This document shows, piece by piece, positions 53,535-63,476 of a DNA stretch of 64,000 nucleotides. Under the pieces are notes generated by a model. That model saw only the letters and a program-made list of their open reading frames with translations, ran no database searches and was not told where the DNA came from. Numbering within the stretch: position 1 is the first letter of the stretch; every line of letters begins with the position of its first letter. A program made the position numbers and the translations under genes. Source of the stretch: Bradyrhizobium sp. B097 (GTDB lineage: Bacteria > Pseudomonadota > Alphaproteobacteria > Rhizobiales > Xanthobacteraceae); contig NZ_CP152412.1 in assembly GCF_038957035.1 (NCBI RefSeq), positions 4,894,501 through 4,958,500 of the forward strand. The letters are read 5' to 3'.

Positions 53535-54869
53535 TCAATCCGTCGTCAGCGCGGTCTCCATGTCGGTCGGGTCGATCTGCCGGGCGAGATTGGCATTGAG
53601 CTTGTCGCGATCGAGCTCGCCCTCCCACCAGGCGACGATCACGCAGGCGACACCGTTGCCGCACAGATTGGTCAGCGCGCGGCATTCGCTCATGAACTTG
53701 TCGATGCCGAGCACGATCGCCATGCCCGGCACCAGCCGAGGATCGACCACCGCAAGCGTCGCCGCCAGCGTGATGAAGCCCGCGCCGGTGATGCCGGAGG
53801 CGCCCTTCGAGGTCAGCATCGCCACGACCAGGATCGTGAGCTGCTGGCTGAACGAGAGGTCGTAGCCCAGCGCCTGCGCGATGAACAACGTCGCCAGCGT
53901 CATGTAGATGTTGGTGCCGTCGAGGTTGAACGAATAGCCCGTGGGCACCACGAGGCCGACCACCGACTTCGAGCAGCCGAGACGTTCGAGCTTCTCCATC
54001 AATGACGGCAGCGCGCTCTCGGAGGATGAGGTGCCGAGCACGATCAGGAGCTCGTCCTTGATGTAGGCCAGGAACCTGAAGATCGAGAACCCGGCGATCC
54101 GCGCGATGATGCCGAGCACCACGAGGACGAACAGCGCGGCGGTCAGATAGAACGTCGCAATCAGCCCCATCAGATTGAGGATCGCGCCGGTGCCGAACTT
54201 GCCGATGGTGAAGGCCATCGCGCCGAACGCACCGATCGGCGCTGCCCGCATCACGATCGAGATCACGCCGAATACCGCATGCGCGGCGTCGTCGATGAAC
54301 GAGCGGATGGTGTGGCCGCGCTCGCCGAGGCCCATGATCGCAAAGCCGAACAGCACCGAGAACAGCAGCACCTGCAGGATCTCGCCCTGCGCGAAGGCGC
54401 CGACGACGGTATCCGGAATGATGTGCAGCACGAAGTCGACGCTCTTCTGCGCCTCCGCCTGCTTGGCGTAGCCGGCAACCGCCTGCGCGTTCGCCGCCGC
54501 ATTGCCGAAGCCCGCGCCTGGCTTGACGATATTGCCTATCAGCAATCCGAGCACCAGCGCGAAGGTCGAGACGATCTCGAAATAGACCAGCGCCTTGACG
54601 CCGATGCGGCCGACCTTCTTGGCATCCTGGATATGGGCGATGCCGGACACCACGGTGCAGAAGATGATCGGCGCGATCACCATCTTGATCAGCTTGATGA
54701 AGCCGTCGCCGAGCGCCTTGATCCACTCGTTGGTGGCAAGCGACGGCCAGAACGCGCCAACCAGCGCGCCGAGCACGATCGCGATCAGAACCTGAACATA
54801 GAGAATCTTGTACCACGGCTTGCCACCGGCAGACGCCGGTGAAGCCGTGGCAACGGTTGCCGTTGCCAT
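53535..54869 (-). CDS. dctA: C4-dicarboxylate transporter DctA
   Basis: Inner-membrane proton (or sodium)-coupled symporter for succinate, malate and fumarate, vital for rhizobial symbiosis. Family landmarks are [17 protein letters not shown], the SSSES serine-rich re-entrant loop ([17 protein letters not shown]), [20 protein letters not shown] and the [16 protein letters not shown] and [11 protein letters not shown] regions. 444 residues. ATG at 54869 is preceded by GGGGGAG. No sigma54 promoter (TGGCAC-N5-TTGC) was found upstream, although DctB/DctD-controlled dctA genes usually have one. Confidence 0.95.
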   Translation of the reverse strand: MATATVATASPASAGGKPWYKILYVQVLIAIVLGALVGAFWPSLATNEWIKALGDGFIKLIKMVIAPIIFCTVVSGIAHIQDAKKVGRIGVKALVYFEIVSTFALVLGLLIGNIVKPGAGFGNAAANAQAVAGYAKQAEAQKSVDFVLHIIPDTVVGAFAQGEILQVLLFSVLFGFAIMGLGERGHTIRSFIDDAAHAVFGVISIVMRAAPIGAFGAMAFTIGKFGTGAILNLMGLIATFYLTAALFVLVVLGIIARIAGFSIFRFLAYIKDELLIVLGTSSSESALPSLMEKLERLGCSKSVVGLVVPTGYSFNLDGTNIYMTLATLFIAQALGYDLSFSQQLTILVVAMLTSKGASGITGAGFITLAATLAVVDPRLVPGMAIVLGIDKFMSECRALTNLCGNGVACVIVAWWEGELDRDKLNANLARQIDPTDMETALTTD

Positions 54870-54900
54870 GTGTCACTCCCCCTCAGAAATGGCGGAAATA

Positions 54901-54917
54901 GCCAAGATCAACTTGGC
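54901..54917. promoter_or_regulatory. Palindrome upstream of dctA
   Basis: GCCAAG-ATCAA-CTTGGC, a perfect 6-bp inverted repeat 32 bp before the dctA ATG, inside a possible leftward promoter (TTGAAC, 17 bp, CTATTT). A candidate operator; regulator unknown. Confidence 0.35.
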
Positions 54918-55054
54918 CGTTCAAGTCAAATGGAACTGTGTGGCCCCTGCCGTTTATCCGCGGCGATCTGTCGCGTGCTGCTCCGCCGAAACCGAGGCCA
55001 GCGCCTGCGAAACCGATCTAACCGACAAGACCGAGGGCTCTTGAAGACTGCGGG

Positions 55055-56242
55055 CTATTTAAGCCAATGCGCGATCCGCGCAACTGCTTCCTGCATCTCC
55101 GCCGCGGAACGCGCATAGGAAAATCGGATGAAGGCGCGGCCGTGGATCGGATCGAAATCGACGCCCGGGGTCGCTGCGACATGCGCCTTCTCGAGCATCT
55201 CGCTGGCGAAGGCGAAGCTGTCGGAGGTGAAGTCGGAGACGTCGGCATAGAGATAGAACGCGCCGTCGGCCGGCAGGAACTTGGTCAGCCCGGCCTTGGG
55301 CAGGCCTTCGATCAGGATGCGGCGGTTCTCCTGATAGCCGCGCTTGATCGCCTCCATCTCCTCGCGGCCCTCGAAGGCCGCCTCGGCGGCGATCTGCGAC
55401 AAGGTCGGCACCGAGATCGACAGGTTCTGCTGCAGCCGCTCGATCGGACGCACCAGCACGTCGGGCACCACCATCCAGCCGACTCGCCAGCCGGTCATGC
55501 AGAAGTACTTCGAGAACGAGTTGATCACGAGCGCGTTCGGCGACAGCTCCGCCGCCGTCACCGCAGGAAATGCGTAGTCGAGGCCGTGATAGATCTCGTC
55601 GGAGATGAAGCGGATGCCCACGCTGTCGGCGGCGGCCATCAGGCTCGACAGCGCCTCGCGCGACATCATCGTGCCGGTCGGATTGGCAGGGCTGCCGACC
55701 AGCACGCCCTTCAGCGGCGCCTTGCGATGGGCGGCCAGCAGCGCCTCCCCGGTCAGCGCATGACGGGTGTCGCCGGAGGTCTCGATCAGCACCGGCTCGC
55801 AGCCGAGCGCGGTCAGGATGTGCCGGTAAGGCGGATAGCCCGGCACGGTGACGGCGACCCGGTCGCCCGGCTCGAACATCGCAAGGAACGCCAGGATGAA
55901 CCCGCCCGACGAGCCCGTGGTGACGATGATGCGCTCGGCATCGACCGCGCAGCCATACGTGTCGCGGTAATGCCGGGCGATGCGCGCGCGCAGACTGGGA
56001 ATGCCGAGCGCCGAGGTGTAGTCGATCCGTCCGCCGGCAAGCGCGGCCTGTGCGGCCGCGATCGCCGGCTTCGGCGCACCCTCGGCGGGCTGCCCCACCT
56101 CCATGTGGATGACATGGCCGCCCGCGGCCTCGATTCGCGCCGCGGCCGCCATCACGTCCATCACCATGAACGGCGGAACATCGCTCCGGCCGGACGCTGT
56201 CAAAAGGCTGCTCACACGGTCTCTCGCTGTCGCTTCACGCAT
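55055..56242 (-). CDS. Class I/II PLP aminotransferase
   Basis: Fold-type I aminotransferase of the aspartate aminotransferase family. TTGSSGGFILAFLAMFEPGDRVAV, the GSPANPTGTM hairpin, DEIYHGLDYAFPA and the PLP lysine in NSFSKYFCMTGWRVGW are present; RFSYARSAAEM has the C-terminal substrate Arg. 395 residues. Substrate unknown. The start ATG at 56242 has a weak ribosome site; ATG codons a little downstream (VMDVMAA) are alternatives. Confidence 0.9.
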   Translation of the reverse strand: MREATARDRVSSLLTASGRSDVPPFMVMDVMAAAARIEAAGGHVIHMEVGQPAEGAPKPAIAAAQAALAGGRIDYTSALGIPSLRARIARHYRDTYGCAVDAERIIVTTGSSGGFILAFLAMFEPGDRVAVTVPGYPPYRHILTALGCEPVLIETSGDTRHALTGEALLAAHRKAPLKGVLVGSPANPTGTMMSREALSSLMAAADSVGIRFISDEIYHGLDYAFPAVTAAELSPNALVINSFSKYFCMTGWRVGWMVVPDVLVRPIERLQQNLSISVPTLSQIAAEAAFEGREEMEAIKRGYQENRRILIEGLPKAGLTKFLPADGAFYLYADVSDFTSDSFAFASEMLEKAHVAATPGVDFDPIHGRAFIRFSYARSAAEMQEAVARIAHWLK

Positions 56243-56326
56243 GGATTTCTGCTATTGCACGGCCGCTGCCGAATTCGGGTTCCGATACCGGCGACCGCCC
56301 CAGACTGGCCGCATTCGGTGGCTCCT

Positions 56327-56428
56327 TATAACGCTTTCAGGCCAAGTGCATACCCGGTTCGCGTGAAGAAGAACTGCAAAAACAACAGACTGTGCCACGC
56401 GCCTGATCCGGTCGGATCGGGAACCGGA
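56327..56428. repeat. Composite intergenic repeat, degenerate copy C
   Basis: In reverse orientation to copies A and B: ACGCTTTCAGGCCAAGTGC followed by CCGGTTCGCGTGAAGAA (56354-56370, 17 bp identical to the core complement). A weak hairpin (CCTGATCCGG...GGGAACCGG) follows. Divergent from the consensus by several changes and one indel. It lies between divergent genes. Confidence 0.5.
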
Positions 56429-56468
56429 CCTTGCCGCCGCGCGGCCAGAAATCGCCGATAGATCGCCC

Positions 56469-57890
56469 ATGCTGCTCCGCCTCGCTCTTCGCACCAGGCC
56501 CCTCAAGCCGACTGCGTTCAAGCTGACCGCACTATTGACCGCGGTTGCACTCGCCGTTGGTCCCGTCGTCCCTGCGCGAGCCCAGCAGAAGGGCCCGCCA
56601 GTGCTGCGCGACACCGAGTCCGAGCAGCTGCTGCGCGAATATACCAGGCCGATCCTGCGCGCCGCCGGTCTCGAGAAGCAGAACATCCAGATCGTGATCA
56701 TCAACGACGGCTCGTTCAACGCCTTCGTCGCCGACGGCCGCCGCATCTTCGTCAATTACGGCGCGCTGCTGCAATCGGAGACGCCGAACCAGATCATCGG
56801 CGTGCTGGCGCATGAGACCGGCCATCTGGCCGGCGGTCATCTTGCCAAGATGCGCGAGCAGCTGGCGCAGGCGCAGACCCAGATGATCATCGCGATGCTG
56901 CTCGGCGTCGGTGCGCTGGCCGCAGGCGCTGCGGGCGGCGGCGTTGGAAACGGCCTCTCCAGCGCCGGTGCCGCCGCGATCTCGGCGCCGCAGTCGGTCA
57001 TTCAGCGCACGCTGCTCTCCTACCAGCGCCAGCAGGAGGAAAACGCCGACCGCGCCGGCGTCAAGTTCCTGAACGCGACCGGCCAGTCCGCCAAGGGCAT
57101 GTACGAGACGTTCAAGCGCTTCACCGACGAGAGCCTGTTCGCCGCGCGCGGCGCCGACCCCTATCTGCAATCGCATCCGATGCCGGTCGACCGCGTCTCC
57201 GCGCTGGAGGAGCTGGCGCGCTCGAGCCCCTATTGGGACAAGAAGGACGATCCGGCGCTGCAGATGCGCCACGACATGATGCGCGCCAAGATCTCGGGCT
57301 TCATGGAACGGCAGGACACGGTCTACCGCCGCTATCCGCTGTCCAACACCAGCCTGCCGGCGCGCTATGCCCGCGCGATCACCACCTATCTGCACGGCGA
57401 TCTGCGTTCGGCGATCGCTCAGATCGACGGCTTGATCCAGGTCCAGCCGAACAATCCCTATTTCTACGAGTTGCGCGGCCAGGCGCTGCTCGAAGGCGGC
57501 CGGCCGTCGGAGGCCATCGCGCCGCTGCGCCGCGCGGTGCAGCTTTCCGGCAGCTCGCCGCTGATCGAGATGCTGCTCGGCCAGGCCCTGGTCGCCTCCG
57601 ACAACAAGGCCTACACCGACGATGCGATCAGCATGCTGCGCGCCGCCGTGGCGCGCGAGCCCGAGGCGCCGCTCGGCTATACCCAGCTCGCGATGGCCTA
57701 TGGCCGCAAGGGCGACTATGCCCAGGCCGACCTTGCCTCGGCGCAGGCCGCCTATCTCCGCGGCGACAACAAGACCGCCCGCGAACTGGCGTCGCGCGCC
57801 AAGACGCGGTTTGCGATCGGCACGCCCGGTTGGGTCAAAGCTGACGACATTGTGAGCGCCAAGCCGATGCCAGGTCAGAAAAACAACTAG
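56469..57890 (+). CDS. M48 family metalloprotease with TPR repeats (BepA-like)
   Basis: Periplasmic protease/chaperone. Signal peptide (LTALLTAVALAVGPVVPARA), HETGH Zn motif at 115-119 (VLAHETGHLAGGH) with downstream ENADRAGVKFL supplying the third ligand, and at least three TPR-like repeats from ~285 (PNNPYFYELRGQALLEGGRP, PEAPLGYTQLAMAYGRKGDY). E. coli BepA has the same layout and controls LptD assembly and outer-membrane quality. 473 residues. It is followed by a DsbA-like gene on the same strand 86 nt away. Confidence 0.92.
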   Translation: MLLRLALRTRPLKPTAFKLTALLTAVALAVGPVVPARAQQKGPPVLRDTESEQLLREYTRPILRAAGLEKQNIQIVIINDGSFNAFVADGRRIFVNYGALLQSETPNQIIGVLAHETGHLAGGHLAKMREQLAQAQTQMIIAMLLGVGALAAGAAGGGVGNGLSSAGAAAISAPQSVIQRTLLSYQRQQEENADRAGVKFLNATGQSAKGMYETFKRFTDESLFAARGADPYLQSHPMPVDRVSALEELARSSPYWDKKDDPALQMRHDMMRAKISGFMERQDTVYRRYPLSNTSLPARYARAITTYLHGDLRSAIAQIDGLIQVQPNNPYFYELRGQALLEGGRPSEAIAPLRRAVQLSGSSPLIEMLLGQALVASDNKAYTDDAISMLRAAVAREPEAPLGYTQLAMAYGRKGDYAQADLASAQAAYLRGDNKTARELASRAKTRFAIGTPGWVKADDIVSAKPMPGQKNN

Positions 57891-57976
57891 AAATAAACCG
57901 TAGTTCCATACAACGATCACCGAAACCGGCCCACGGCGGTGCCGTATTTCGGGCCACCTCGAACAAGGATTTTGCC

Positions 57977-58744
57977 ATGCCAGCGCTTCGTTTTCTCGCC
58001 CCTGCCCTGCTCGCGCTCGGCATTTGCGCCGCGCCGCTGACTGCGTCCGCGCAGAGCTTCAACGACACCCAGCGCGGCGACATCGAGACCATCGTGCGCA
58101 ACTACCTGATCGCGCATCCCGAGGTGCTCGAGGAGGCGATGAACGAGCTCAGCAAGCGGCAGGCTGCCGCCGAAGCCGAGAAGCATGAGCAGAACGTCGC
58201 CAAGAACGCCGACACGATCTTCAACTCGCCGCGCGGCGTCATGCTCGGCAACAAGGACGGCGACGTCACCTTCGTCGAGTTCTTCGATTACAATTGCGGC
58301 TACTGCAAGCGCGCGATGTCCGACATGCTCGACCTGATGAAGTCGGATCCGAAGCTGAAGGTCGTGCTAAAGGAATTCCCGGTGCTGAGCCAGGGCTCGG
58401 TCGAGGCCGCGCAGGTCGCGGTCGCCGTGCGGATGCAGGATCCGACCGGCAAGAAGTATCTCGAGTTTCACCAGAAGCTCTTGGGCGGCCGCGGCGCCGC
58501 CGACAAGGCGCGCGCGCTGGCGGTCGCCAAGGAGGTCGGTCTCGACATGACCAAGCTCGAGAAGGACATGGCAAGCCCCGAGGTGAAGGCCACCATCGAG
58601 GAGAACTTCCGCCTTGCCGAATCCATGGGCATGAACGGCACGCCGAGCTACGTGATCGGCAAGCAGGTCGTGATCGGCGCGGTCGGCGTCGAGGGTCTCA
58701 AGGAGAAGATCGGCCTTGCCCGCTGCGGCAAGGCGACCTGCTGA
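57977..58744 (+). CDS. DsbA-family thiol:disulfide protein
   Basis: Periplasmic thioredoxin-fold protein. Signal peptide (LRFLAPALLALGICAAPLTA), a helical N-terminal part, then the active site CGYC (Cys107/Cys110) in EFFDYNCGYCKRA and the cis-Pro loop in MNGTPSYVIG. 255 residues. It resembles the DsbA/ScsC-type family (Com1/BdbD-like) with an extended N terminus that can oligomerise. It may oxidise or isomerise disulfides of envelope proteins. The preceding M48 gene may share its transcript. Followed by a strong terminator. Confidence 0.92.
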   Translation: MPALRFLAPALLALGICAAPLTASAQSFNDTQRGDIETIVRNYLIAHPEVLEEAMNELSKRQAAAEAEKHEQNVAKNADTIFNSPRGVMLGNKDGDVTFVEFFDYNCGYCKRAMSDMLDLMKSDPKLKVVLKEFPVLSQGSVEAAQVAVAVRMQDPTGKKYLEFHQKLLGGRGAADKARALAVAKEVGLDMTKLEKDMASPEVKATIEENFRLAESMGMNGTPSYVIGKQVVIGAVGVEGLKEKIGLARCGKATC

Positions 58745-58777
58745 TCGTCGCTTCGACAGCGCTCATCCATCCAGAAA

Positions 58778-58807
58778 AATCCGGCTGCCTGGCAGCCGGA
58801 TTTTTTA
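58778..58807 (+). terminator. Terminator after the DsbA-like gene
   Basis: AATCCGGCTGCC (58778-58789) and GGCAGCCGGATT (58791-58802) followed by TTTT. Strong intrinsic terminator. Confidence 0.9.
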
Positions 58808-58877
58808 TTTGCGGCGCCGAACCACTTCCGCGCTGGCCGCAACCAAGGGGCATCACCAACAACGGAAGCCGCGCGCC

Positions 58878-59837
58878 ATGCCCCTGGCTCCGCCAGCCCT
58901 TGCTCCACCAACACTTGCTCCACCAACACTTGGCTACGATCTCACGCTGCTGAAGACCGCGCCACAGCGTGGCACCGACCACGATCACGGCTGGTGCTAC
59001 GGCCTGCCGCCGGGCATTCGCACCGAGCAATGGCCGCTCAGTCCCCATGACGGCTTTCCGATGCAGCACTGCTTCACGCTGCGCGTACCGGCGCAGTATC
59101 GCGCCAAGGGCGACGCCTATGTCGCGCTCGCCATGTTCGCCGATCAGCAATATGACGAACCCGTCGAGATCGACGCGGTCGCGCAATATCTCGCGGCAGA
59201 GACCATCGCGCGTCCATCAGATCCCCATCTGCTGCCCTACTTCGCCTATCGGCAGAACCGTCATCCGATGGAGTTTCGGATGAAGGACATCATCGACCAT
59301 AATTTTGTGGCGATCTGGCTCACGGAGACCGAGTTCGCAGGACCGCTCTGCCGGCCGCCGGAGCTTGCCGGCAATCCGTTGCTGGAAACCAATTCGCCGC
59401 CGCGCTGGATCGTGAAGGGCGCGGCGCGCACGGCGTTCGACGTCAACGTCGGCCGCACCCGCATCGACGCGCTGGAGAAGACATACTGGTACCGCCTGTT
59501 CGGCGGCATCCCCGAGGCCGGGCACCACGCCTACGGCATCGGCCTTGCGCTGCGCGACGACGATCCCAATGTCGGCAAGCCGCCGCGCGATCATCTGCTG
59601 CACAAGGGCGAGCTCGGCGACTACATCGCGCCTTACGGCGAGCAAGGCTGTGCGCGCGGTCTCGAGCGGTTGCACGGCCGCAATCATCTCGGCGGCACGA
59701 TGTTTCCGAACCAGTGGACGCCGAGATACAGCGCGACCTATCTCGAGATCGAAGAGCATTTCGGCGGATTCAATTTCGGCGGCGGCAACGGCCAGCTCGA
59801 CCTTGCGAGCATGGAGTTCGACTGGGCCTGCGGTTGA
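58878..59837 (+). CDS. Conserved hypothetical protein
   Basis: 319 residues, no signal peptide or membrane helix, family not recognised. The first ~20 residues (MPLAPPALAPPTLAPPTLG) come from a 15-bp tandem duplication (near 58908-58937). The rest is rich in Trp, His and aromatic residues: HDHGWCYGLPPGIRTEQWPL, RHPMEFRMKDIID and a C-terminal GGFNFGGGNGQLDLASM ending in DWACG. The GGGN...LD region may be a small fold core. ATG at 58878 is the first in-frame Met inside the conserved part; the open frame extends upstream over the DsbA stop and terminator, which is rejected. Confidence 0.6.
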   Translation: MPLAPPALAPPTLAPPTLGYDLTLLKTAPQRGTDHDHGWCYGLPPGIRTEQWPLSPHDGFPMQHCFTLRVPAQYRAKGDAYVALAMFADQQYDEPVEIDAVAQYLAAETIARPSDPHLLPYFAYRQNRHPMEFRMKDIIDHNFVAIWLTETEFAGPLCRPPELAGNPLLETNSPPRWIVKGAARTAFDVNVGRTRIDALEKTYWYRLFGGIPEAGHHAYGIGLALRDDDPNVGKPPRDHLLHKGELGDYIAPYGEQGCARGLERLHGRNHLGGTMFPNQWTPRYSATYLEIEEHFGGFNFGGGNGQLDLASMEFDWACG

Positions 59838-59899
59838 ATCGCAAATCGTTCATCGCGCATTCACACAAGAAACAAACTGCGGGGAACCGCTAATCAATA

Positions 59900-59924
59900 G
59901 GAACATCGCACATCCTCTCCCGTT
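59900..59924 (+). promoter_or_regulatory. EcfG-type general stress promoter
   Basis: GGAAC (59900-59904), 16-bp spacer, CGTT (59921-59924), an exact match to the alpha-proteobacterial EcfG consensus, 38 bp before the DUF1236 gene start. Confidence 0.75.
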
Positions 59925-59961
59925 GTCGGCGCGGGCAATGCTGAATAACGAGGAGAATATG

Positions 59962-60774
59962 ATGTCTAACCGCTTTCTGATTTCGGTCGCTGCGGCGGCT
60001 TTGATCGCTGGTACTGGATTTGCGAATGCACAGGGCGCCGGCGGCGCCAACAAGGAATCCGGGGCCGGCGGTGGCGCGACCGTGCAGCACAGCGCACCGT
60101 CCGGTGGCGCATCGTCGGGCACCATGCAGCGCGATACGGGCGGCATGAAGGATGACTCGCCAGGCATGAAGGGCGCCGAGTCCGAAAAGTCCGGCCCCGC
60201 CACCAAGGGTGCACAGGAGAACACGCAGAAGTCGAAGAGCATGAGCTCGGAGAACGATGCGACCAAGGGCGCCAAGGAAGGTTCGAAGGAAGGCCCGAAG
60301 GACATGAAGGCCGAAGGCCGCGACAAGAGCGGCAACATGAAGGCCGAGGAGCATGACAAGAGCGGCAAGATGAACAACGCCGCTGAGAGCCGCGAGAAGA
60401 GCGGCGCTACCACCAACCAGAACGCTCAGACCAAGAGCCCGACCGACACCAACCGCGCGCAGACCAACGACACCAGCCGCACCCAGACCACGACCGGTAA
60501 CGCGGCGACGTCGGCCACCGCGGCTCCGCCGGCCGAGAAGCGCACCCAGATCTCGACGGCGATCAGGTCGGAGCACGTCACCGAAGTCACCAATGTGAAC
60601 TTCAACGTGTCGGTCGGCACCCGTATCCCGGCTGACGTGCACTTCTACCCGGTGCCGGAGCGCGTCGTGACGATCTATCCGCAGTGGCGCGGTTACGAGT
60701 TCATCCTGGTCCACGGCCGCTACATCATCGTGCAGCCGGAGACCCACGAGATCGTCTACATCATCGAGGGCTGA
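59962..60774 (+). CDS. Secreted DUF1236-type protein, likely stress-induced
   Basis: Signal peptide (FLISVAAAALIAGTGFANA), then ~150 residues of hydrophilic low-complexity sequence rich in Lys, Gly, Ser and Glu (KSGNMKAE/KSGKMNNA-type repeats). A compact C-terminal DUF1236-like domain follows (VTNVNFNVSVGTRIPADVHFYP, ending YIIVQPETHEIVYIIEG). 270 residues. AGGAG (59951-59955) lies six bases from the ATG at 59962; the ATG at 59959 is less well spaced. The EcfG promoter just upstream predicts induction by general stress. Periplasmic; function unknown. Confidence 0.82.
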   Translation: MSNRFLISVAAAALIAGTGFANAQGAGGANKESGAGGGATVQHSAPSGGASSGTMQRDTGGMKDDSPGMKGAESEKSGPATKGAQENTQKSKSMSSENDATKGAKEGSKEGPKDMKAEGRDKSGNMKAEEHDKSGKMNNAAESREKSGATTNQNAQTKSPTDTNRAQTNDTSRTQTTTGNAATSATAAPPAEKRTQISTAIRSEHVTEVTNVNFNVSVGTRIPADVHFYPVPERVVTIYPQWRGYEFILVHGRYIIVQPETHEIVYIIEG

Positions 60775-60822
60775 CCTTGGCCTCGGCGCGAGGGTGCCTT
60801 GACGGGCCCTCGCCTCGATCTC

Positions 60823-60850
60823 AACCCCGCCCCCTCAGGGGCGGGGTTTT
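60823..60850 (+). terminator. Terminator after the DUF1236 gene
   Basis: Stem AACCCCGCCCC (60823-60833) with GGGGCGGGGTT (60838-60848), then TTTT. Strong intrinsic terminator. The remaining gap to 61066 shows no gene. Confidence 0.88.
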
Positions 60851-61066
60851 GCATGCGGCTGCACCCGCAGTCGCCAGTGGATGGCTGGCTGGAGCACACC
60901 CGCGGGCGCGCCTTCCGCCAGATTTGGTTAATCAGCAATTTCCGTAGGTTACGGCAGCTATCTAACAGGGCGGAGGAAGCTGTTGAAGAGGTTCCGATTT
61001 CACCTAAAGACTTCCCCTGCGGCCGGTTGTTACCTATAACCCGGCCCACTTTCCCCTTCGGAACCC

Positions 61067-61534
61067 ATGGAAATGGCTGCTGCCGGAACGATCTATGTGC
61101 TGAACGGCCCGAACCTCAACCTGTTGGGGACGCGCGAGCCGGAGACGTACGGCCATGCCACCCTCGCCGACGTCGAGAAGCTGTGCGCGGACACCGCGCG
61201 GCAGTTCGGGTTGACCGCCGATTGCCGGCAGTCCAACCGCGAGGGCGAACTGATCGACTTCATCCATGAGGCCCACGCCAAGAAGGCGGTCGGCATCATC
61301 ATCAATGCCGGCGGCTACTCCCATACCTCGATCGCGCTGCATGACGCGCTGGTTGCGGTCAAGATCCCCGCCGTCGAAGTCCATGTCAGCAACATCCACG
61401 CCCGCGAGAGCTTCCGGGATCACTCGTTCACTGCTAAAGCCGCCTTCGCGTCACTTTGCGGCTTCGGCATCGACGGCTACCGGCTTGCGATCATCGGCCT
61501 CGCCACCAGGATCGGTGCGAAGGCAAAGACTTAA
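61067..61534 (+). CDS. aroQ: 3-dehydroquinate dehydratase, type II
   Basis: Shikimate-pathway enzyme dehydrating 3-dehydroquinate. [17 protein letters not shown] holds the lid Arg and Tyr residues; [30 protein letters not shown] and [14 protein letters not shown] with the catalytic His are all present. 155 residues, standard. Start at ATG 61067, with another ATG at 61073. Probably co-transcribed with accB and accC, a common alpha-proteobacterial order. Confidence 0.95.
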   Translation: MEMAAAGTIYVLNGPNLNLLGTREPETYGHATLADVEKLCADTARQFGLTADCRQSNREGELIDFIHEAHAKKAVGIIINAGGYSHTSIALHDALVAVKIPAVEVHVSNIHARESFRDHSFTAKAAFASLCGFGIDGYRLAIIGLATRIGAKAKT

Positions 61535-61585
61535 TCGTCAATCCTGACGTTCCCCGTCACCAGACAGAGATTTCGGATCAACAAC

Positions 61586-62080
61586 ATGGCGCGCCAGCCA
61601 GACGACAAATCAGACGCAAAGTCCAAGAACGACTCCAAGAACGACGACAGCGTCCTCATTCGCGAGCTCGCGCTGCTGCTTGCTGAAACCAACCTCACCG
61701 AGATCGAGATCGAGCGCGCCGGCCTGCGCGTTCGGGTCGCGCGCAATATCAGCATCGCCGCCTCCGTGCCGTCAGCCGTGCATGCGGTTGCCGCCCCGGT
61801 GGCAGTGCCGGCTGCCGCCGCTGCTGCCACCGACATGGCGAAGCACCCGGGTGCCGTGCCCTCGCCGATGGTCGGCACCGCCTATTGGGCTCCGGAACCT
61901 GGCGCCAAGCCGTTCATTGAAGTCGGCAGCAAGGTCACCGCCGGCCAGACGCTTCTGATCATCGAGGCGATGAAGACGATGAACCAGATCCCGTCGCCGC
62001 GCGCGGGCACCGTGACCCAGATCCTCGTCGAGGACGGCCAGCCGGTCGAGTTCGGCGAGCCGCTCGTCATCATTGAATAG
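61586..62080 (+). CDS. accB: Biotin carboxyl carrier protein of acetyl-CoA carboxylase
   Basis: Carries carboxybiotin between biotin carboxylase and carboxyltransferase in fatty-acid synthesis. The biotin lysine is Lys130 in [11 protein letters not shown] (AMKT rather than AMKM, common in rhizobia). The N-terminal ~40 residues have the usual helical [20 protein letters not shown], then an Ala/Pro linker. 164 residues. Follows aroQ by 51 nt. Confidence 0.96.
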   Translation: MARQPDDKSDAKSKNDSKNDDSVLIRELALLLAETNLTEIEIERAGLRVRVARNISIAASVPSAVHAVAAPVAVPAAAAAATDMAKHPGAVPSPMVGTAYWAPEPGAKPFIEVGSKVTAGQTLLIIEAMKTMNQIPSPRAGTVTQILVEDGQPVEFGEPLVIIE

Positions 62081-62104
62081 CTTCCGTCAACGTCAGGCGC
62101 TGCG

Positions 62105-63463
62105 ATGTTCGACAAGATCCTCATAGCCAATCGCGGCGAGATCGCGCTTCGCGTGCTCCGGGCCTGCAAGGAGCTCGGCATCTCCACCGTCGCGGTGCAT
62201 TCGACGGCCGACGCCGACGCCATGCATGTGCGGCTCGCCGACGAGAGCGTCTGCATCGGGCCGCCGCCGTCGAAGGATTCCTATCTCAACATCCCGGCGC
62301 TGCTGGCCGCCTGCGAGATCACCGGTGCCGACGCCGTGCATCCCGGCTACGGCTTCCTGTCCGAGAATGCGCGCTTCGCCGAGATCCTCGCCGACCACAA
62401 TCTGGGTTTCATCGGACCGAAGGCCGAGCACATCCGCCTGATGGGCGACAAGATCGAAGCCAAGAAGACCGCCAAGCGCCTCGGCATTCCCGTGGTGCCC
62501 GGCTCGGACGGCGCAGTAACGCCAGACGACGATGCCATGGCGATCGCCAAGGAGATCGGCTTCCCGGTGCTGGTGAAGGCGGCGGCCGGCGGCGGCGGCC
62601 GCGGCATGAAGGTCGCCCACACCGAGGCCGACCTCGCGCTGGCGCTCACGACCGCGGCCAACGAAGCCAAGTCGGCGTTCGGCGACGCCTCGGTCTATCT
62701 GGAGAAATACCTGCAGAAGCCGCGCCACATCGAGATCCAGATTCTCGGCGACGGCCGCGGCGGCGCTATCCATCTCGGCGAGCGCGACTGCTCGCTGCAG
62801 CGCCGTCACCAGAAGGTCTGGGAGGAAGGCCCCTCGCCCGTGCTTGGGGCGGCTGCGCGCGCCAGGATCGGCGAGACCTGCGCCAAGGCGATGCGGGACA
62901 TGAAGTATCTCGGCGTCGGCACCATCGAATTCCTCTACGAGGACGGCGAGTTCTATTTCATCGAAATGAACACGCGCATCCAGGTCGAGCATCCCGTCAC
63001 CGAAAGCATCACGGATATCGATCTGGTGCTCGAGCAGATCCGGATTGCCGCCGGCGGCGAGCTTCCGGCCAAGCAAGGCGACATCGCGATCATCGGCCAC
63101 GCCATCGAGTGCCGCATCAATGCGGAGAACCCGCAGACCTTCCGTCCCTCGCCCGGACGGATCACGCAATTCCATGCGCCTGGCGGTCTCGGCGTGCGGA
63201 TCGATTCCGCCGTCTATCAGGGTTACGTGATTCCGCCCTATTACGACTCGCTGGTCGGCAAGCTGATCGTGCACGGCAAGACCCGCGGCGAATGCCTGAT
63301 GCGGCTGCGCCGGGCGCTGGACGAGATGGTGGTCGACGGCATCGAGACGACGCTGCCGCTGTTCCGCGCACTGGTGCGCGAGCCCGACATCATCGAGGGC
63401 GACTATCACATCCATTGGCTGGAGCAGTACCTCGCCGGCCAGCCATCCGACGCCCCGAAATAG
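62105..63463 (+). CDS. accC: Biotin carboxylase subunit of acetyl-CoA carboxylase
   Basis: ATP-grasp enzyme carboxylating biotin on Acc[21 protein letters not shown] terminus, glycine loop [45 protein letters not shown] (catalytic Glu/Arg) and the C-terminal domain. 452 residues, standard. Follows accB by 24 nt. No terminator is seen before the next gene. Confidence 0.96.
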   Translation: MFDKILIANRGEIALRVLRACKELGISTVAVHSTADADAMHVRLADESVCIGPPPSKDSYLNIPALLAACEITGADAVHPGYGFLSENARFAEILADHNLGFIGPKAEHIRLMGDKIEAKKTAKRLGIPVVPGSDGAVTPDDDAMAIAKEIGFPVLVKAAAGGGGRGMKVAHTEADLALALTTAANEAKSAFGDASVYLEKYLQKPRHIEIQILGDGRGGAIHLGERDCSLQRRHQKVWEEGPSPVLGAAARARIGETCAKAMRDMKYLGVGTIEFLYEDGEFYFIEMNTRIQVEHPVTESITDIDLVLEQIRIAAGGELPAKQGDIAIIGHAIECRINAENPQTFRPSPGRITQFHAPGGLGVRIDSAVYQGYVIPPYYDSLVGKLIVHGKTRGECLMRLRRALDEMVVDGIETTLPLFRALVREPDIIEGDYHIHWLEQYLAGQPSDAPK

Positions 63464-63476
63464 TTTGGAACTTTGT

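Noticed and set aside
54870..55054. Sigma54 promoter for dctA
   Set aside because: No TGGCAC-N5-TTGC-like sequence was found on the minus strand in this gap.
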